9,238 nt of DNA from Actinomycetota bacterium (GTDB lineage: Bacteria > Actinomycetota > Thermoleophilia > Gaiellales > Gaiellaceae): positions 1 through 9,238 of the forward strand of contig JACDGR010000113.1 of the NCBI GenBank assembly GCA_013821525.1. The letters run 5' to 3'. This document shows, in pieces, positions 7,313 through 9,238 of the stretch. Position numbers and translations under genes: made by a program. The notes below the pieces were generated by a model. That model did no database searches and had not been told where the DNA came from. It worked only from the letters and a program-made list of their open reading frames with translations. The number at the start of each line of letters is the position of its first letter. Position 1 is the stretch's first letter.

Positions 7313-7584
7313 GCGTCCAGGTCGACTTGCTCTTGGTCAAACGTGCGGCGGGTGTGGAGCACGTTGTGGAGCAGTCAGCTTTTCGAGCGCCTCTCGAACG
7401 GACCCCAAAAGTCCCAAAACGATCCAGTTCGTGTCTTGCGAGGCAATGCACCCCGACAGGCCCCTCGCCGGTGATCATCCAGGCCTCACCTGGGGCACGT
7501 GGATACACGAACGATCAGCGCATCCGCGAGTGTCTTCTGGTTCGTGAACCCCAGCCCGGCGACCCGGACACGGAACGCAGGCAT
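7313..7584. other. Gene-free stretch between the tRNA-Thr terminator and the unknown gene
   Basis: No frame on either strand looks coding. It contains only minor inverted repeats: CACGAAC (7506-7512) with GTTCGTG (7540-7546), and CCAGG/CCTGG around 7480-7494. No copy of the tRNA-Thr 3' end is present, so there is no sign of an attachment site, and no T-tract terminator serves the - strand gene that ends at 7585. Confidence 0.5.
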
Positions 7585-9087
7585 CTAGCTGTTTGTGTTC
7601 CTCGGCGGGACAAACACTGAGCCTCCGCCGAGCAACAGCCGCAAGGAACTCAGGGCTATCACCTGCACGGCGTGGTCTTGATTTGCATGCGACCGGAGGA
7701 TGTGGGTCACGCCGAAGTACTTGCGCTCATTTGTGTTGTCAGCGGTGATCGCGTCGATCGTATAACCGTCCAACGCGTCGTCGACGTTCTCGCACACCAG
7801 GAGGCTGATGGTCGTGAACCACTTTTTCGCCGCCGAACCGGCGTCCGCGGCGATGTCAGCGACGAGCATGTCCGTGCTCGGCTTGAACTCGAGCCACTGG
7901 CGCTCGTAGTGCCGGTCTCGTCCTTCGATGAAGATCAACCCCAAGGGGCGTCCGGTTTCGTCGTAGACGTATTGCTCCGCGAGTTCAAGGTGGTAGTCGA
8001 ACATGCTGTCTAGCATCCTGCTCGACAATCCGTAGATCCGGAAACCAGGCAAGTGTCCTGATGCGACGTACGAGACGAACTCGCTCACGACCTCGGCTTC
8101 GGCTTTCGAAACACGCAGACGCTCGGGCGGGTCGATCGTTGCGTCCAGCCATGCTCCTCCCAGCGCGAAGCGTTCTGCATCATCAGCCAGCGTTTCTCGT
8201 GCTTCATCGATTCCTGTTGCACCGTAGGGAGTCGCTTCCTCACCCGTGACGAGGTTTCCCTTGCGCGGCGACCGCGTCGCCCATTGAATGAGCGCTTTGC
8301 TGACGTCGAGCACGAGGGGGCGGACTTCGTCGGCGATGTTCTTCCGACCGTAGTCCGGTTTGTAGTCGCCTCGGAAATTGAAGATGACGAAGGTCCTGCT
8401 CTTGTCCTCCGCGCCGCTTCGGTGAAGAAAGGAGTGGCGCCGACCGTTTGGATATTCGCGCACGGCGATCTGAAAGCCGCCGTTCACTTGAATCAGGTCG
8501 ATCTGTGGGAATGCCTCGTCGATCCCGCCTTCTTCGGCCAGGCCGAGGAGTGCGCCCGTGATGTCCTCGTAGTACGTATTGCGATAGCCGTAGCTGAAGT
8601 AGCCAGTCAGCGCGAACCGTTCAATGAGCGCGCGATACGAGTGGTTCGCCCAAACATCGGGCAGGTGTGCCGCGAAAAAGGCTGCATCAAAGAAGCCGTA
8701 GAGCAACTCGCTGTTCGGGCGAGGGTCGGTGAATTGCGAGTTGAACGATCCTCGCCTACGTGCCATCTCGTGCGGAAACAGGAAGCCTGGGTGCCGTTCC
8801 CCTTCCGGGAGGATTCGCTCGACGCGCTCACCGTCGGAAAAGGTGATGATGAACTCGACCCGAAGCGACAGAAGCGCCGGATGGATGCCGCCGAGGTCAG
8901 GCGGCCTGAAGTAGCCAAGGGCCGTCCGCGTCCGACAAATGTATTCGAGGCGGTCAAGTCCGTGCTCAGGCGAGTCAAAGAGAGATCGGACGTCCGGCTG
9001 CGAACTGCCGTCCCCGAAGGTCACGGTGACCTGAGACCCACGATCAATCGCCTCGAACTCGGCGGTCACTTCCACCTCCAGAGTCAA
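7585..9087 (-). CDS. Large protein of unknown function, probably 5'-truncated by an IS
   Basis: From TTG 9087 the frame gives 500 residues with coding-like codon use; it has no signal peptide or membrane helix, so it should be cytosolic. I do not recognise the family. Visible are a beta-rich acidic N-terminal part (VEVTAEFEAIDRGSQ and a later RVEFIITFSDGE), a central tract with FRGDYKPDYGRKNI (about residues 249-262), and a C-terminal domain of about 120 residues with LIFIEGRDRHYE, WLEFKPS, LDGYTIDAI and ERKYFGVTHIL. The GRK tract weakly recalls a conserved segment I remember after GHKL-type ATPase domains in some large bacterial proteins; this is memory, not a match. TTG 9087 has no Shine-Dalgarno and the frame stays open upstream through 9115, where an insertion sequence appears to begin, so the native start is probably lost. 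A 5'-partial, possibly non-functional gene is the best reading. Confidence 0.7.
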   Translation of the reverse strand: MTLEVEVTAEFEAIDRGSQVTVTFGDGSSQPDVRSLFDSPEHGLDRLEYICRTRTALGYFRPPDLGGIHPALLSLRVEFIITFSDGERVERILPEGERHPGFLFPHEMARRRGSFNSQFTDPRPNSELLYGFFDAAFFAAHLPDVWANHSYRALIERFALTGYFSYGYRNTYYEDITGALLGLAEEGGIDEAFPQIDLIQVNGGFQIAVREYPNGRRHSFLHRSGAEDKSRTFVIFNFRGDYKPDYGRKNIADEVRPLVLDVSKALIQWATRSPRKGNLVTGEEATPYGATGIDEARETLADDAERFALGGAWLDATIDPPERLRVSKAEAEVVSEFVSYVASGHLPGFRIYGLSSRMLDSMFDYHLELAEQYVYDETGRPLGLIFIEGRDRHYERQWLEFKPSTDMLVADIAADAGSAAKKWFTTISLLVCENVDDALDGYTIDAITADNTNERKYFGVTHILRSHANQDHAVQVIALSSLRLLLGGGSVFVPPRNTNS

Positions 9088-9115
9088 CGGATCGGCCGGT
9101 AGACGGTCGGCCTTA

Positions 9116-9238
9116 GAGCCTATTGCGGTAGGCAGGGACCCGCCGGTGGGTAGCGAAGTCCGACCTCGTTGCTGAAATTCGACGAGGGAGGGCGTTGTGG
9201 GTCTCGTTGTAAAAGACGACGGCTGGCGGATTCCTGAT
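9116..9238 (+). mobile_element. Left end of an IS5-family (IS1031-like) insertion sequence, partial
   Basis: A transposase start of IS5-family type lies at 9197. About 80 bases before it, GAGCCTATTGCGGTAGGC begins at 9116, directly after TTA (9113-9115). Elements of the IS1031 group of IS5 are known for GAG termini and a 3-base TNA target duplication, so the left inverted repeat probably starts at 9116 with TTA as one target copy. The right end lies outside the window, so neither the terminal repeat nor the duplication can be confirmed here. Confidence 0.55.
9197..9238 (+). CDS. IS5-family transposase, N-terminus (3' partial)
   Basis: GTG 9197 follows GGAGG (9187-9191) at a 5-base spacing. 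The 14 codons before the window ends read MGLVVKDDGWRIPD. I recognise DDGWRIPD as the usual start of a group of IS5-family transposases from actinobacteria and proteobacteria, in which LW and a PLLPP segment normally follow. The enzyme would catalyse DDE-type cut-and-paste movement of the element. The catalytic residues lie outside the window, so intactness is unknown. The identification rests on a short match plus the start signals and the plausible terminus at 9116. Confidence 0.65.
   Translation, partial: MGLVVKDDGWRIPD

Noticed and set aside
7152..7508. 118-residue - strand ORF over tRNA-Thr
   Set aside because: Its core (LTDSNRRPPPYHGGALPTEL) is the well-known false translation of the tRNA-Thr complement.
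7506..7546. Inverted repeat CACGAAC/GTTCGTG as an operator or attachment site
   Set aside because: The arms are only 7 bases with a 27-base spacer, no nearby promoter was seen, and it is not repeated elsewhere in the window.
8284..9102. 272-residue + strand ORF
   Set aside because: It is the antisense shadow of the unknown - strand gene, whose composition and length are more protein-like.
9113..9238. 41-residue - strand frame with YNETHNALPRR, resembling a transposase C-terminus
   Set aside because: The Y-N-x-x-R-P-H-x-A-L pattern does not fit in register, and the + strand start with a Shine-Dalgarno and a DDGWRIPD match explains the same bases better.

Overview
The window looks like a chromosomal segment of a high-GC Gram-positive bacterium, most likely an actinobacterium near the Thermoleophilia (Solirubrobacterales/Gaiellales). 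This is inferred from the GC-rich coding bias, the two tRNA genes without an encoded CCA end, and the GGDEF-HD-GYP proteins and pilin-like protein, whose style I associate with that class. No marker gene in the window proves the taxonomy.

Layout from left to right. (1) A polytopic membrane protein, cut by the left edge, resembles GT-C-type glycosyltransferases. It is followed by an in-frame open stretch of uncertain status (1808-1996). (2) A small lipoprotein on + converges with a pilin-like exported protein on -. (3) A PAS-GGDEF-HD-GYP signalling gene lies on -. Its PAS domain is split by a one-base phase change into two ORFs that overlap at TGATG near 4431. (4) tRNA-Tyr(GUA) on +, then a second GGDEF-HD-GYP gene on + with a multi-helix membrane sensor instead of PAS. 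(5) A possible 35-codon ORF, then tRNA-Thr(GGU) with a clear intrinsic terminator. (6) A long - strand gene of unknown function, followed at the right edge by the start of an IS5-family insertion sequence on +.

Functional reading. The centre is a cyclic-di-GMP module: two paralogous proteins each combine a diguanylate cyclase domain with an HD-GYP phosphodiesterase domain, one probably cytosolic and one in the membrane. They are divergent around tRNA-Tyr. The pilin-like, lipoprotein and GT-C-like genes are surface or envelope functions, which c-di-GMP often controls, but nothing here links them directly.

The most informative structural observation is at the right end. The first residues of the right-edge ORF (GTG 9197, good Shine-Dalgarno) match the start of IS5-family transposases. 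The sequence TTA followed by GAGCC at 9113-9120 fits the TNA target and GAG terminus of the IS1031 group. The unknown - strand gene stays open in frame up to this boundary without a convincing start, so it has probably lost its 5' end to the insertion. I found no CRISPR array, no complete mobile element, and no set of neighbouring genes forming a recognisable new system.
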